A stretch of 57,201 nucleotides of DNA. Origin: an uncultured SAR86 cluster bacterium. Lineage in GTDB: Bacteria; Pseudomonadota; Gammaproteobacteria; Magnimaribacterales; Magnimaribacteraceae. The DNA is taken from contig CACAGI010000008.1 in NCBI GenBank assembly GCA_902532015.1, positions 1 to 57,201 on the forward strand, in the 5' to 3' direction. Positions within the stretch are counted from its first letter, which is position 1. Every line of letters begins with the position of its first letter. Of this stretch, positions 1 to 9,916 are shown piece after piece. A program made the position numbers and the translations under genes. Below the pieces are notes generated by a model. The model was not told the DNA's origin and made no database searches. It worked only from the letters and a program-made list of their open reading frames with translations.

Positions 1-42
1 TGATTTTTAAATTTCTCAAGTAGAATAGCCACCTTTAAAATT

Positions 43-633
43 ATGACAATCCAAAAAAAGGCTGAAGCTAATCTACCTACACATTGGGGAGACTTTTCAG
101 TTATAGCTTACGAAGATGAGAAAAATGCTGAGGAGCATCTACTTCTGTATATGGGAGAACTTGCTAATGATTCTCTGCTACGCATACATTCTCAATGCCT
201 AACTGGTGACACGTTATATAGCTTAAAATGTGATTGCGGCTCTCAACTAGCTATGGCGCTAGAGAAGATAGCATCAGAAGGAAAAGGGATGATCATATAT
301 ATGGCACAAGAAGGAAGAGGTATAGGGCTTGTGAATAAAATAAGAGCTTATGAACTTCAAGACAAAGGCATGGACACAGTAGAGGCTAATGAAGCATTAG
401 GTTTTGCTGCTGATGAAAGAGATTATTCTTTTTGCAAAGAAATCTTATCTTCAGTGAATATTGAATCAGTAAGACTGATGACTAATAATCCTAGTAAAAT
501 TAATGGCTTAGAAGATGTTGGGATAAAGGTTACTGAACGAGTTGCCATTCAAGTTGACCCCAATAAACATAACGAGGACTACCTCAAAGTTAAGGCGGAC
601 AAATTAGGTCACATGATGAAGAGTTCAGATTAG
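43..633 (+). CDS. ribA: GTP cyclohydrolase II
   Basis: Converts GTP to the diaminopyrimidine precursor, formate and pyrophosphate, the first committed step of riboflavin synthesis, in the cytosol. The 196-residue length matches the stand-alone enzyme; there is no fused RibB domain. Zinc ligands are visible at C52, C63 and C65 (SQCLTGD and CDCG motifs). The nucleotide-binding stretch QEGRGIGL lies near residue 90, Y103 sits in KIRAYELQD, and R126 in ADERD corresponds to the catalytic arginine. The gene converges on dxs and its last 9 bases overlap the dxs end. ribA close to dxs-ispA-xseB is also known in Pseudomonas. The ATG at 43 is the natural start; no strong ribosome-binding site is seen. 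Confidence 0.96.
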   Translation: MTIQKKAEANLPTHWGDFSVIAYEDEKNAEEHLLLYMGELANDSLLRIHSQCLTGDTLYSLKCDCGSQLAMALEKIASEGKGMIIYMAQEGRGIGLVNKIRAYELQDKGMDTVEANEALGFAADERDYSFCKEILSSVNIESVRLMTNNPSKINGLEDVGIKVTERVAIQVDPNKHNEDYLKVKADKLGHMMKSSD

Positions 634-2520
634 CATTAGTTTCTCTTCTATAGATTTTTCTACACCTAACGCGTCTAAACCATTTAATATCTTTTGTTGT
701 TCTTGATCTCCGTGTTCAATAAACTCATCAGGTAGTCCAAGATTTAAAATTTTTGTTGTTGAATTCAGTAAAGCCAGTTGTTCATTTATTGCTGAACCTG
801 CTCCGCCTGCTATAACATTGTCTTCAAGGGTTACTATTAACTTGTAGTTATCACTAATCTCTTCTATAAGTTTATGATCTATAGGTTTAATAAATCTCAT
901 ATCGACAACTCGTGCATTGAATTTCTTACCTGCTTCAATCGCTGATTTCAGAAGACTGCCAAAAGATAAAATGATTATTTCTTTTTCGTTAGATTCAACA
1001 ACTGTATAACTTTTACCAATTTCTATTTTTTCGTCATCTCTCTTAAATATTAAACCCATACCGTTTCCTCTGGGGTATCTAACAGCTACAGGACCAGGAT
1101 GATCGAAACCTGTATTGAACATCTTCCATGCCATATTCTCATCAGAGGGAGCCATTATTATCATATTTGGAATACATCTTACGAAAGATAAGTCGAATGC
1201 ACCTTGATGTGTTGCTCCATCAAGCCCAACAAGGCCTGCTCTATCAAGTGCAAATAGAACATCAAGATCTTGAAGCGCTACATCATGTATCATCTGGTCA
1301 TAGGCTCGTTGTAAAAACGTACTATAAATAGCAACAACAGGTTTCATTCCTTCGCAAGCCATTCCGGCAGCGAAACTCACACTGTGTTGTTCGGCAATAG
1401 CGACATCATAATATCTATCAGGAAATTCTTTTGAGAACTCTATCATCCCAGATCCTTCACCCATTGCAGGAGTAATAGCAACTAATCTTTGATCTTGCCT
1501 TGCTTTAAAAGCTAGCCATTCTCCGAAAATTTGTGAATAAGTTAATTTTTTAGGTTGAGAATTATCGTGAGAGGGCAAATCTTCTTTTTTTATTTTATTT
1601 ATTGCATGAAATCCTACAGGATCGTTTTCGGCTGGAGCAAAACCTTTTCCTTTAGTTGTTATAACATGAAGAAATTTGGGACCATTAATATTTTTTAAGT
1701 CTTCCAATATGTTGATTAGATTATTTGCATCATGACCGTCAACAGGACCAAAGTATTCAAAACCCAATTCTTCAAAAAGCGATCCAGGGGCAACCATTCC
1801 TTTTGCATGTATTTCTGCTTTTCTAGCAAATTCTTTTGCTCCGGGTAGGTATGTGAGAACACTTTTTCCACTTTCCCTAATTCTATTATATGTTTTACTA
1901 GCCCATATTCGTGCCAAATAGTTTCGCATTCCACCAATATTTTCAGAGATAGACATTTGGTTATCATTTAAAATGACCATTAAGTTCTTATCTATTGAGC
2001 CTGCATGAGCTAATGCTTCATAAGCCATTCCAGCTGTCATGGCTCCATCTCCTATAACTGTTGTCACAAATCTATCTTCATTTTTCTTTTCAGACGCAGT
2101 AATCATGCCAAGGGCTGCACTAATTGAGGTACTGGAGTGACCTACTCCAAAAGTATCATATTCACTTTCTGATCTAACAGGGAAGGGTGCAAGGCCATTA
2201 CTTTGTCTCATACTTTCCATAGCATCTTTCCTGCCAGTCAGAATTTTATGTGGGTAAGTCTGATGCCCAACATCCCAGACTATGCGATCATGAGGTGTCT
2301 CAAAAGCGTAATGAAGTGCTAGTGTTAATTCAATAACACCAAGGCCGGCTCCAAAATGTCCGCCTGTTTTTCCTACCGTATAGAGTAAGAATTCTCTTAA
2401 CTCATCAGCTATTATGGGTATTTGATTTTTATCTAGTTTCCTTAAATCTTCTGGCGAGTTAATTTCATTGAGAAATTTTGAAACAGGCTCTTCGGATGGT
2501 ATAGATTCAAAAATTTTCAT
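625..2520 (-). CDS. dxs: 1-deoxy-D-xylulose-5-phosphate synthase
   Basis: Condenses pyruvate and glyceraldehyde 3-phosphate into DXP, the entry step of the MEP isoprenoid pathway, using thiamine diphosphate. The 631-residue length is normal. The TPP/Mg motif begins at G158-D159-G160 and ends at the NDNQ near 185-188. The catalytic glutamate is E377 in the AIAEQHS motif of the pyrimidine domain, and a transketolase C-terminal domain follows (about residues 495-620). It is the third gene of the minus-strand order xseB-ispA-dxs, starting 3 bases after the ispA stop, so co-transcription and translational coupling are likely. Its 3' end overlaps the convergent ribA by 9 bases. Confidence 0.97.
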   Translation of the reverse strand: MKIFESIPSEEPVSKFLNEINSPEDLRKLDKNQIPIIADELREFLLYTVGKTGGHFGAGLGVIELTLALHYAFETPHDRIVWDVGHQTYPHKILTGRKDAMESMRQSNGLAPFPVRSESEYDTFGVGHSSTSISAALGMITASEKKNEDRFVTTVIGDGAMTAGMAYEALAHAGSIDKNLMVILNDNQMSISENIGGMRNYLARIWASKTYNRIRESGKSVLTYLPGAKEFARKAEIHAKGMVAPGSLFEELGFEYFGPVDGHDANNLINILEDLKNINGPKFLHVITTKGKGFAPAENDPVGFHAINKIKKEDLPSHDNSQPKKLTYSQIFGEWLAFKARQDQRLVAITPAMGEGSGMIEFSKEFPDRYYDVAIAEQHSVSFAAGMACEGMKPVVAIYSTFLQRAYDQMIHDVALQDLDVLFALDRAGLVGLDGATHQGAFDLSFVRCIPNMIIMAPSDENMAWKMFNTGFDHPGPVAVRYPRGNGMGLIFKRDDEKIEIGKSYTVVESNEKEIIILSFGSLLKSAIEAGKKFNARVVDMRFIKPIDHKLIEEISDNYKLIVTLEDNVIAGGAGSAINEQLALLNSTTKILNLGLPDEFIEHGDQEQQKILNGLDALGVEKSIEEKLMLI

Positions 2521-2523
2521 GAT

Positions 2524-3393
2524 CTAATTATTTCTAGTCACCACATAGTCAGCTAAAAGTCGTAGATTATCAGCTTTTTTAGAAAGAGGAACTAGAATTT
2601 CTTTTGCTTGCTCAGCTAATTTATAAGCTTTGGCTTTAGATTCCTCTATACCAACAACTGAAGGATAAGTTATTTTATTTTGATTGAGATCTGATCCTTG
2701 ATTCTTGCCACTAACTGAAGTTGGTGATTCAATATCAATAATGTCGTCTTGTATTTGAAAAGCCAAGCCAATTTTTTCTCCATAACTACTTAGAAGACTT
2801 ATATCCTCACCTTTTAAATCGGACAAGAGTCCTCCGATTTCTAAACAAGTTTGAATTAATCTGCCTGTTTTTTGAAAATGCATAAGATCAAGGTCGTCAA
2901 CATGGGGTTTTTGTCCCATTTGTATGTCTTTCACTTGACCTCCTACCATTCCTGAGAAACCGCATGCATTTGCTAATTTTGATAGTAATTTAATCTTTGT
3001 CTTTTCTCCAATGCTTATACTGCAGATGAGCTCAAATGCTAAAGGTTGAAGAGCATCTCCTGCAAGAATTGCTGTAGCTTCATCAAACTTAACATGGCAA
3101 GTAGGATTACCTCTTCTTAAATCATCATCATCCATTGAAGGTAAATCATCATGAATTAAAGAGTAGCAATGTATTAACTCTACTGCACAAGCAGCTAATT
3201 CTTTTGGCTGATTATCGCAAGTACCTAATCCGGAAGACAAATAAACCAGTATCGGTCTAAGCCTTTTTCCCCCGTTAAGCACAGAATATCTCATTGCCTC
3301 AGCCAGTCTTGATTCCTCAGAAGGCAGGACTTCTTGAAGGCTTTTATTAACTTGGTCTCTGTATTCTTTTAAGAGATTCTCAAAATCAGTCAT
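2524..3393 (-). CDS. ispA: Short-chain polyprenyl diphosphate synthase (farnesyl/geranyl diphosphate synthase)
   Basis: Condenses DMAPP/GPP with IPP to make GPP/FPP for quinones, undecaprenyl phosphate and other isoprenoids. The 289 residues contain the first aspartate-rich motif at residues 82-91 ([10 protein letters not shown]), followed by LRRG, and the second (DDIID) at 216-220, plus the GGKRLRP isoprenyl-diphosphate-binding motif at 41-47. The first motif has the two-residue insert typical of bacterial FPP synthases. It lies between xseB, which it overlaps by 8 bases, and dxs in the conserved gammaproteobacterial operon. Exact product chain length is inferred from family and context. Confidence 0.95.
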   Translation of the reverse strand: MTDFENLLKEYRDQVNKSLQEVLPSEESRLAEAMRYSVLNGGKRLRPILVYLSSGLGTCDNQPKELAACAVELIHCYSLIHDDLPSMDDDDLRRGNPTCHVKFDEATAILAGDALQPLAFELICSISIGEKTKIKLLSKLANACGFSGMVGGQVKDIQMGQKPHVDDLDLMHFQKTGRLIQTCLEIGGLLSDLKGEDISLLSSYGEKIGLAFQIQDDIIDIESPTSVSGKNQGSDLNQNKITYPSVVGIEESKAKAYKLAEQAKEILVPLSKKADNLRLLADYVVTRNN

Positions 3394-3619
3394 CTTTCAA
3401 TGGAGTAGTCTTAAGTTCTCCATTTTCTTCAATGAGTTTTTGAACTTGCAATTCAGCTTTAGATAATTGTTCTTGACATTGCCTTGCTAATTTAATGCCT
3501 TTTTCAAAAGATTTTAGAGAGTTTTCAAGACTTAAATCCCCTGATTCAAGATCCTCCACAATACCTTCAAGTTCTTCTAAAGATTTTTCAAAATTTATAT
3601 CTGTCTTTTTAGTAGCCAT
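3386..3619 (-). CDS. xseB: Exodeoxyribonuclease VII small subunit
   Basis: Small subunit of exonuclease VII, which degrades single-stranded DNA bidirectionally together with XseA (not in this window). The 77-residue, highly charged helical protein shows the family signature [16 protein letters not shown] near residues 10-25 and [15 protein letters not shown] near 31-45. Its last bases overlap ispA by 8 bases, and the order xseB-ispA-dxs is a classic gammaproteobacterial arrangement. The identification rests on both the motif and this synteny. Confidence 0.95.
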   Translation of the reverse strand: MATKKTDINFEKSLEELEGIVEDLESGDLSLENSLKSFEKGIKLARQCQEQLSKAELQVQKLIEENGELKTTPLKDD

Positions 3620-3630
3620 AAATAATAAGT

Positions 3631-5688
3631 TTACAATGAATACTCTAAACCTACATAAGTTTCTCTAGGTAAGCCAGGAAAATATCTGTTTCCTCCAAAA
3701 GCATTAAAGTCAGCTCTTTCTGCATAATCCTTGTCAGTTAAATTATCTACCCTTAGGTATAACATTAGTTTTTCCGAAAATATTAATTCAGATCTAAAAT
3801 GAAGAAGTGTGTGACCTTCATATTCATGTAGATTGGCTGCATCAGTATAATAAGAATCCATTCGTTCTAGTTCTAACGAAAAAGAAAGAATATCGTTAAT
3901 TTGAGAGTTCAAAATTGCATTTGCCATCAACTTTGGTGAAGTATCAATTTTATTTCCTATCCTTATCTTCTCTCGCATTGACGTATCTGAATTAAAATCA
4001 TATTTATGATCACCATAAGTAAAGTTGCTGATTAGATTTATTGATTCGCTAATATTCAAATTTAGAGTTAATTCAATGCCTTGATGATTTGTTTTGCCAT
4101 TATCAATAACAAAATTCTCTGCATCTCTAAATATAGAGTTTCTCTTTTTACTTTTATACACACTTAAAGACCCATTTAGGTTTTCTAAATTGAAAGTTGT
4201 TCCTATTTCAATCATGGTAAGTTTTTCAGAGTCCAGGTCGCTTACATTTTGCTTTTTTTGAAGCCTGTAAGCTTCATTTATTTGAGGAGGCCTAAACCCC
4301 TGACTAGTTTGTATAAAATAATTTACGACATCGTAATCAGTTGATATACCGATTCTGGCACTTAATTCATTATAAGTATCTGATCTATCATCAGGGCGAT
4401 TGTAGTAACATCCTCCAAAACCACAATTTGTCCCATCTTCTCGCGTATTGCCACTATTCATTTTATTGTTGTAATCATATTTTATGGATTCACTTCTAAA
4501 ATCAGCATAAAAAAGAAGATCATTTTTAATATATAAATCTTCAATACCAAGAAATAAAGAGTAAATCCTAGAATCAACCTCATAGTCATAATGTTTTCCT
4601 TGAGGTCTAGTGGCATTATTAAATGCAGAGCTTGTAGTCAATGCATTGGCTTGTGTTTCTATTAACTCTGCATCTGCAAGTTCAATTTGAAAGCCGCTAG
4701 TTACGGAGAAGTTTTCAGATTTGAATAATCTCTTAAATATTAGACCTAAGCTACTATGATTGTTTTCTTCGACCGGTGTTCCTGGCAAAAAATGTTGAAG
4801 AAATTTCATGTCATTTCTTCTTAGATAGGGTGTGATTGTAGATAAGCCATTTTTTTCTTCTCGTTTCAGGTTCAATGACAGTCTTTGTGAATCAGCATCT
4901 CTAAAAGCTTCAGGATTAAAATTTTTACGATTTAAGCTTGAATCTTTATAGGAATCTATACCAGTAATATATCCAGCAGTTTCTTGGTTTAGATTAGTCA
5001 ATGTTATCTTGAGAGATGCTATGAAATCGTTCCATTGGTAATCTGATCTTATTTTTAATTTTTGTTGATCGTATCCCGAAAGTTCTCTGAATCCATTGTT
5101 TGTAGCAGTAAAAGCATTAAGACTCCAGTCAGATTGATTTCCAAGCTTTGCTTTGAGATTTTTATACCCATTTGGACCGAAGTTTGTTGAGACAGTATTC
5201 TTATAGGTTATAGGTCTTGAAATTACATTTATAACGCCATGCATAGCGTTAGCCCCATATCTAGCACTGGCTGGTCCAGTTATTGTTTCAATACCTCCAG
5301 ACAGCTCAAATGCAGTTTCAAAGAGCCCGTTAACATTACAAAATCCGGAAGGACGCACGGGTATTCCATCTTCTAATATTAAGAAAGATCCACAAGCTCC
5401 AGGTCCAGTGAGGACGGGAGAACGCATGGCCGTTAAATGCTCCTGCCCAGAACCTCTGCTAATCCAGAGCCCTGGCATTCTTCTAAAAATTTGTTTTGGA
5501 TGTTGTGCATCAAGTCTATCCAGTTCATAAGAATTGATAGATGTTATAGATACATTCTTTGACCACCCGCTTAAATTGGATATCTTTTTTTCTAAAACAA
5601 TAATTTCATCTTCTACTTTTTCTTCAGCGAACAACAGCGAACAAAAAAGTAAAAAGCCTATTGTGAATAATTTAACAAGTGACTGCAT
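3631..5688 (-). CDS. TonB-dependent outer-membrane receptor
   Basis: Outer-membrane 22-strand barrel with a plug, importing an unidentified ligand with energy from TonB-ExbBD. A signal peptide spans about residues 1-21 (hydrophobic core then FAEE), and a TonB-box-like DEIIV sits at 27-31. The plug domain covers about 40-160, with a [18 protein letters not shown]-type ending. The rest is a beta-barrel rich in alternating aromatic residues, ending in LEYSL. Cysteines in the plug (in GACGSF and SGFCNVN) could form a disulfide. The ribosome-binding site AAAGGAA lies upstream of the start. It has its own leader of about 80 bases from the RND gene. No substrate motif (heme, B12, siderophore) is recognisable, so substrate is left open. 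Confidence 0.93.
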   Translation of the reverse strand: MQSLVKLFTIGFLLFCSLLFAEEKVEDEIIVLEKKISNLSGWSKNVSITSINSYELDRLDAQHPKQIFRRMPGLWISRGSGQEHLTAMRSPVLTGPGACGSFLILEDGIPVRPSGFCNVNGLFETAFELSGGIETITGPASARYGANAMHGVINVISRPITYKNTVSTNFGPNGYKNLKAKLGNQSDWSLNAFTATNNGFRELSGYDQQKLKIRSDYQWNDFIASLKITLTNLNQETAGYITGIDSYKDSSLNRKNFNPEAFRDADSQRLSLNLKREEKNGLSTITPYLRRNDMKFLQHFLPGTPVEENNHSSLGLIFKRLFKSENFSVTSGFQIELADAELIETQANALTTSSAFNNATRPQGKHYDYEVDSRIYSLFLGIEDLYIKNDLLFYADFRSESIKYDYNNKMNSGNTREDGTNCGFGGCYYNRPDDRSDTYNELSARIGISTDYDVVNYFIQTSQGFRPPQINEAYRLQKKQNVSDLDSEKLTMIEIGTTFNLENLNGSLSVYKSKKRNSIFRDAENFVIDNGKTNHQGIELTLNLNISESINLISNFTYGDHKYDFNSDTSMREKIRIGNKIDTSPKLMANAILNSQINDILSFSLELERMDSYYTDAANLHEYEGHTLLHFRSELIFSEKLMLYLRVDNLTDKDYAERADFNAFGGNRYFPGLPRETYVGLEYSL

Positions 5689-5766
5689 TTATAATTTCCT
5701 TTTATTCAATACATGAGAATTAAGTTCACATTGTAAAATATAGGAGACTAATTTCTATTTAAAAAT

Positions 5767-8700
5767 CTAATTTTGGTTTATTTTTTTTCTAAAATTAATG
5801 ATTGGTCTAAATAAGAATCTAATTGTTCTTTTAGGAAAGCTTTTAATAGAATCACTAAAAGCTAAAGCACAAGGAGTGACTACTAAAGTTAGAACAGTAG
5901 CAACACTTAGGCCCACAACCAAAGATCCAGCCATTTGCTCCCAGAAGCTAGTTATGTAAGAACCGCTTTTTATTGTTCTATCAATTAAGTCTATGCTATA
6001 TCCCAAAGCTATAGGCATCAGACCAGCAATAGTGGTGAATGAAGTTAAAAATACCGGTCTCAGTCTTAGTACAGCACTTCTAAGAGCCAAAGATTTTATA
6101 TCTGAACCAGGATTATTTTTTTTCAGCAAATTAAAAGTATCAATAAGTACTATATTGTTATTAACTACTATTCCAGCTAAAGCCACACAACATATCCCTG
6201 TTTGCAGTGTGCTAAAGGATCTTCCTAAAATTAAAAGAGATATAAATACTCCTCCAAAAGATAAAAGTATAGCCGAAAGCACTATATTTGCTTGGTAGAA
6301 GCTGTTGAATTGAGTGACTAAAACAATCAACATTACAAACAACATAGTTATAAAGCCTAGTACTAGAAAATCAGTAGCTTCTTGGTTGTATCTATCAAAG
6401 CCATCAAATTCTATAGTTACGCCCCTTCCAAAATCAGTGGCATTTACCCATTTTTTTATTTGTTTTATTTTGTCTGACGCTATGACGCCTGGCATAGTTT
6501 CAGCGGAGAGTTTTAGAACCCTTTTACCGTCCTGTCTACTAATTGTTTTGGTTGCAGGTTTAATGCTTGTGTCTACAAAGCTGCTAACTGGAACTTGGCC
6601 TCTCATCGTCTGTATATTTAAGTTTTCGAGTTGATCAATGTTTCTTTCCGACTTAGGAAATCTGACTCTTATATCAACTTCTCTATCAAGATTTAAAGGT
6701 CTATATTCTCCAACTTTTATCCCATTCGTTACCATTTGAACAGCTGCTCCTACATCTGATAGTCCAGCGCCATATTGGGCAGCTTTTGTTCGATCTATGT
6801 TTAGTTCCCATTCAATTCCTCTTGATTCAGAGCTATCCCTTATGTCTGTGAAACCGGTAACTTCGGTTTCTATATAATTTCTAATTTTCTTTATAGCTTT
6901 TATTAAAGCTATTTCATCTTTTCCTAAAACATTTATTTGAAGGGCTTTACCTATTGGAGGTCCTCCTTTCTCAGCTTCTACTGATACTATATAACCTGAA
7001 ATATCACTTAGCTTTTCTCTCATAAGATCGAGAATTTCATATCCATTCCTATCGGAAACAGCATTATCTTCAGAGTAAAAATCAACATACATGCCTCCTA
7101 CTTTATCTGAGTCTATTCCTCGCATGCCTTGTGAGCCACCTGAGTTACTGTAGGTCCCTAGCATCTCAATATCTTCCATACCGATAATTCTTTCTTCCGC
7201 ATCAATTGCTAAATCTCTTATTTCATCTACCGAAAGATTGCCTCTAGCGTATATATTTACGTCTGCAAACTGGGGTGCAACATCTGGGAAATATATTATT
7301 CCTTTTCCATGTTGAGACCATAAACCAATGCATAGAATAATTGCTGAAAGAATGATGAAAATTGTTTGCCCGGGGGTGTCTAGATATTGATTAATTTTTC
7401 TTGCGTATGTTCCTGTGAAGCCAGGAAGGGATAGGGGGTCTGAGGATTCTAGCCTTCTAACATTATTTACTTCTTCTTCAGATTGTTTTGCTAGACCACC
7501 AAACATGGCGCCTAAAATTGGAGCAAAAACTAAAGAATAAAGAAGAGAACCAACTAAAACACAAAAGACTGTAATGGGCATATCTCTGATGAACTTACCA
7601 AATCCAGGCATTAACATTAATGGAGTAAAGGCTATTAAAGTTGTTATAGTAGAGGAAAATACAGGCCAGAACATTCTCGTTGCAGCTGCGGAATAAGCTT
7701 CTACTCTGTCCATTCCTTCAGCTAGTTTTCTATCCGCATACTCTGTTATTACGATTGAACCATCGATTGTCATACCCATTGAAATTAACATCCCAAACAT
7801 AACCATGAAATTGAATTCTTTTCCTAAGATTAGCAGTATCAATAAGGCAAATAGATAAGAAAATGGAATAGCCATGCCAACCAACATAGAAGTCCTGAAA
7901 CCTAGAGCAGCCAAAACCACAATCATCACCAAGGCAATTGAAGTTAGTACATTTCCTTGCAGTTCTGAAATCATTGCCAAGGCAAAAACTGAATCATCTC
8001 TTACAAAATTTACTTCTACTCCGCTGGGGAAGTTCTTTGCCTCTTCAAGAACTATCTCTTTTACATCCGCGACAGTGGAAATAATATTTGTACCTAATCT
8101 TTTTGAAACATCAATGGAGAGTGATTGCTTTCCATTTATTCGTGAGTATCCTCCTCGATCTTTATAAGTAAGACTAACATTAGCTACATCTCTTAAAGTT
8201 ACTACTGAACTTCCAGAAACTTTAATAGGTAATCTTTCAATATCATCTAGACTTGCAAATACACTGGGAACATTGACGGCAAATCTTCCTTTACCAGTGT
8301 CTTGAGATCCTGCTGGAATTACTCTGTTATTATTAGCAACAGCCTGGTACAGTTGGCTCATTGAGATTCCATACGATTCCAACTTACTTTTTTCTACAAC
8401 GGCTTCTATTAAATCTTCTGGCACTCCATTTAAGTCTGCTGTTAAGACATTAGGATGGGTTTCTATTACATCCAGAAGATCTTGGGTAAGGTTTACTAGT
8501 ACTCGTTGTGGGAGAACATCACTTGAGATACTGACAGTTAGTACAGGTCGGTCTGAACTATTAAATTCTCTTATGGTCGGTTCTCTGACGTCATCAGGAA
8601 GTAGCCTTTTGGCTTCGTCAACTTTAATCCTCACATCAGATAAGGCTTTATCCAGATCCATGTCTTGATCGAACTCAATAACAATTGCTGAGTAGCCAGT

Positions 8701-8958
8701 AGCTGATGTTGACCTTATTGTTTCAACTCCTTCTATAGTTCTTAGCGAGTCTTCTAAAGGCTTTGAAAGAAGTCTTTCTGAATCTTCTGGAGACACACCT
8801 TCATAGAAAACTCCAACATAAGCTCCAGGAAATGAAACATCAGGCTCTGTTGCTTTAGGTAAATAATTTAAAGCATAGAAGCCAGATAAGACTAAAAGTA
8901 TTAAGACACTTAAAGAAGTTCTACTTTTTTTGATAGCTTGAAATATAAAAGATCTCAT
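5767..8958 (-). CDS. RND-family efflux transporter permease
   Basis: Inner-membrane proton-driven resistance-nodulation-division transporter, 1063 residues, the usual AcrB-like size. TM1 lies at about 14-33, a large periplasmic porter/docking domain follows, a block of TM segments lies at about 337-560, a second periplasmic domain at about 570-850, and the last TM block at about 860-1030. In TM4 one relay aspartate is kept (D399, TIDGSIV) while the neighbouring position is G400. In TM10 the lysine position of AcrB is N933 (VVNNNIV). The gene overlaps its adaptor by 4 bases, so the two form an operon. No outer-membrane factor gene lies nearby. Substrate cannot be inferred; drugs, lipids or fatty-acid derivatives are all possible. 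Confidence 0.94.
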   Translation of the reverse strand: MRSFIFQAIKKSRTSLSVLILLVLSGFYALNYLPKATEPDVSFPGAYVGVFYEGVSPEDSERLLSKPLEDSLRTIEGVETIRSTSATGYSAIVIEFDQDMDLDKALSDVRIKVDEAKRLLPDDVREPTIREFNSSDRPVLTVSISSDVLPQRVLVNLTQDLLDVIETHPNVLTADLNGVPEDLIEAVVEKSKLESYGISMSQLYQAVANNNRVIPAGSQDTGKGRFAVNVPSVFASLDDIERLPIKVSGSSVVTLRDVANVSLTYKDRGGYSRINGKQSLSIDVSKRLGTNIISTVADVKEIVLEEAKNFPSGVEVNFVRDDSVFALAMISELQGNVLTSIALVMIVVLAALGFRTSMLVGMAIPFSYLFALLILLILGKEFNFMVMFGMLISMGMTIDGSIVITEYADRKLAEGMDRVEAYSAAATRMFWPVFSSTITTLIAFTPLMLMPGFGKFIRDMPITVFCVLVGSLLYSLVFAPILGAMFGGLAKQSEEEVNNVRRLESSDPLSLPGFTGTYARKINQYLDTPGQTIFIILSAIILCIGLWSQHGKGIIYFPDVAPQFADVNIYARGNLSVDEIRDLAIDAEERIIGMEDIEMLGTYSNSGGSQGMRGIDSDKVGGMYVDFYSEDNAVSDRNGYEILDLMREKLSDISGYIVSVEAEKGGPPIGKALQINVLGKDEIALIKAIKKIRNYIETEVTGFTDIRDSSESRGIEWELNIDRTKAAQYGAGLSDVGAAVQMVTNGIKVGEYRPLNLDREVDIRVRFPKSERNIDQLENLNIQTMRGQVPVSSFVDTSIKPATKTISRQDGKRVLKLSAETMPGVIASDKIKQIKKWVNATDFGRGVTIEFDGFDRYNQEATDFLVLGFITMLFVMLIVLVTQFNSFYQANIVLSAILLSFGGVFISLLILGRSFSTLQTGICCVALAGIVVNNNIVLIDTFNLLKKNNPGSDIKSLALRSAVLRLRPVFLTSFTTIAGLMPIALGYSIDLIDRTIKSGSYITSFWEQMAGSLVVGLSVATVLTLVVTPCALAFSDSIKSFPKRTIRFLFRPIINFRKKINQN

Positions 8959-9860
8959 GCCTCAGGTAAGCTGGTCTCTTTAACTTTAACCGTTTGTCCT
9001 TGAAAAACGTATTCCTGACCTAGAGTAATAATTCTCTCATCTTCTCCAAGACCAGAAATCCAAAGACCTTCGGTAGTATCTTCAAGTATTTCTATTACTC
9101 TGAATTCAACAGCATTACTTTGATTTACCGTTCTAATACCTAATTTTCCTTGATCATTTAAAGCAAGAATAGCAGGTGATATTTTGTGGGAGAAAACTTT
9201 TTTACTTTCTATAAAAATTTCAGCAGAAACACCATCTCTGATAGATCTATCCTCGTTATCTACTTGAATTTCTACTCTAAAGGTTCTTGTATTTTTATCA
9301 GCGGAAGTGGCTATGAATGAAACTTTACCTTGAATTTTATCTCCAGATATTAGACGGGCCATTGTATTTGCGCCTACATCAATATCCGCTATTTCCTTTT
9401 CTGCAATATCAGCAACTAAAAGCATAGGATTTGAGTCTATAAGTGAGGCACAAACTCCACCTGTATTAAGGTAATCTCCTTTATCCACTTTTAAGGATTC
9501 TAAATAACCTGAGAATGGTGCAACAATTTTTGGGTAAGCTTCTCTACCTGCTACATATAATTGACACAATAGATCACCTTCTTTCACGTAGTCACCTTGC
9601 TTGAAAGGTGTAGAAATGACTCTACCACCTAACTCAGCGCGAACTTGAATAAACTTATCAGCTTCAGTGAAACCGCTAGCCTTTATGGTTTTGGACTTCA
9701 TAATGCCTTTACTATTTAACACAGTGACTGAAGAGAGCGTTGCAAGAGAACTTTCACTCTTTGGACTAACTTTTTCCTTAACTAAAGATCCAGAAATCAT
9801 CCAAATGATAAGAAAGGTTGCAGTAATTGCAGCAGTTTTATAGGTTTGTTTAATTTTCAT
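8955..9860 (-). CDS. RND efflux periplasmic adaptor subunit (membrane fusion protein)
   Basis: Periplasmic adaptor linking the RND pump to an outer-membrane channel. The 301 residues begin with an N-terminal membrane anchor/signal at about 8-28. A biotinyl-lipoyl-like barrel is split around FKQGDYVKEGDLLCQL (about 91-106) and VAPFSGYLESLKVDKGDYL (about 117-135). A beta-barrel and a membrane-proximal domain follow. It is short, with almost no coiled-coil hairpin between the two lipoyl halves, unlike AcrA. It overlaps the permease start by 4 bases. A palindrome 15-36 bases upstream of the start suggests repressor control. Confidence 0.92.
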   Translation of the reverse strand: MKIKQTYKTAAITATFLIIWMISGSLVKEKVSPKSESSLATLSSVTVLNSKGIMKSKTIKASGFTEADKFIQVRAELGGRVISTPFKQGDYVKEGDLLCQLYVAGREAYPKIVAPFSGYLESLKVDKGDYLNTGGVCASLIDSNPMLLVADIAEKEIADIDVGANTMARLISGDKIQGKVSFIATSADKNTRTFRVEIQVDNEDRSIRDGVSAEIFIESKKVFSHKISPAILALNDQGKLGIRTVNQSNAVEFRVIEILEDTTEGLWISGLGEDERIITLGQEYVFQGQTVKVKETSLPEA

Positions 9861-9874
9861 ACTTAAATACTTAG

Positions 9875-9896
9875 GTGTTATACATGACTATAACAC
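9875..9896. promoter_or_regulatory. Candidate repressor operator upstream of the RND operon
   Basis: A perfect 8-bp inverted repeat, GTGTTATA then CATGAC then TATAACAC, centred about 25 bp upstream of the adaptor start codon. On the minus strand it covers a plausible -10 hexamer (TATAGT, plus-strand 9887-9892) with TTAAAA about 17 bp further upstream. Palindromes of this size over efflux promoters are typical TetR- or MarR-type operators. No regulator gene is adjacent, so the cognate protein is unknown. The repeat is seen directly; the function is inferred. Confidence 0.5.
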
Positions 9897-9916
9897 TAAA
9901 ATACTATATTTTTAAA

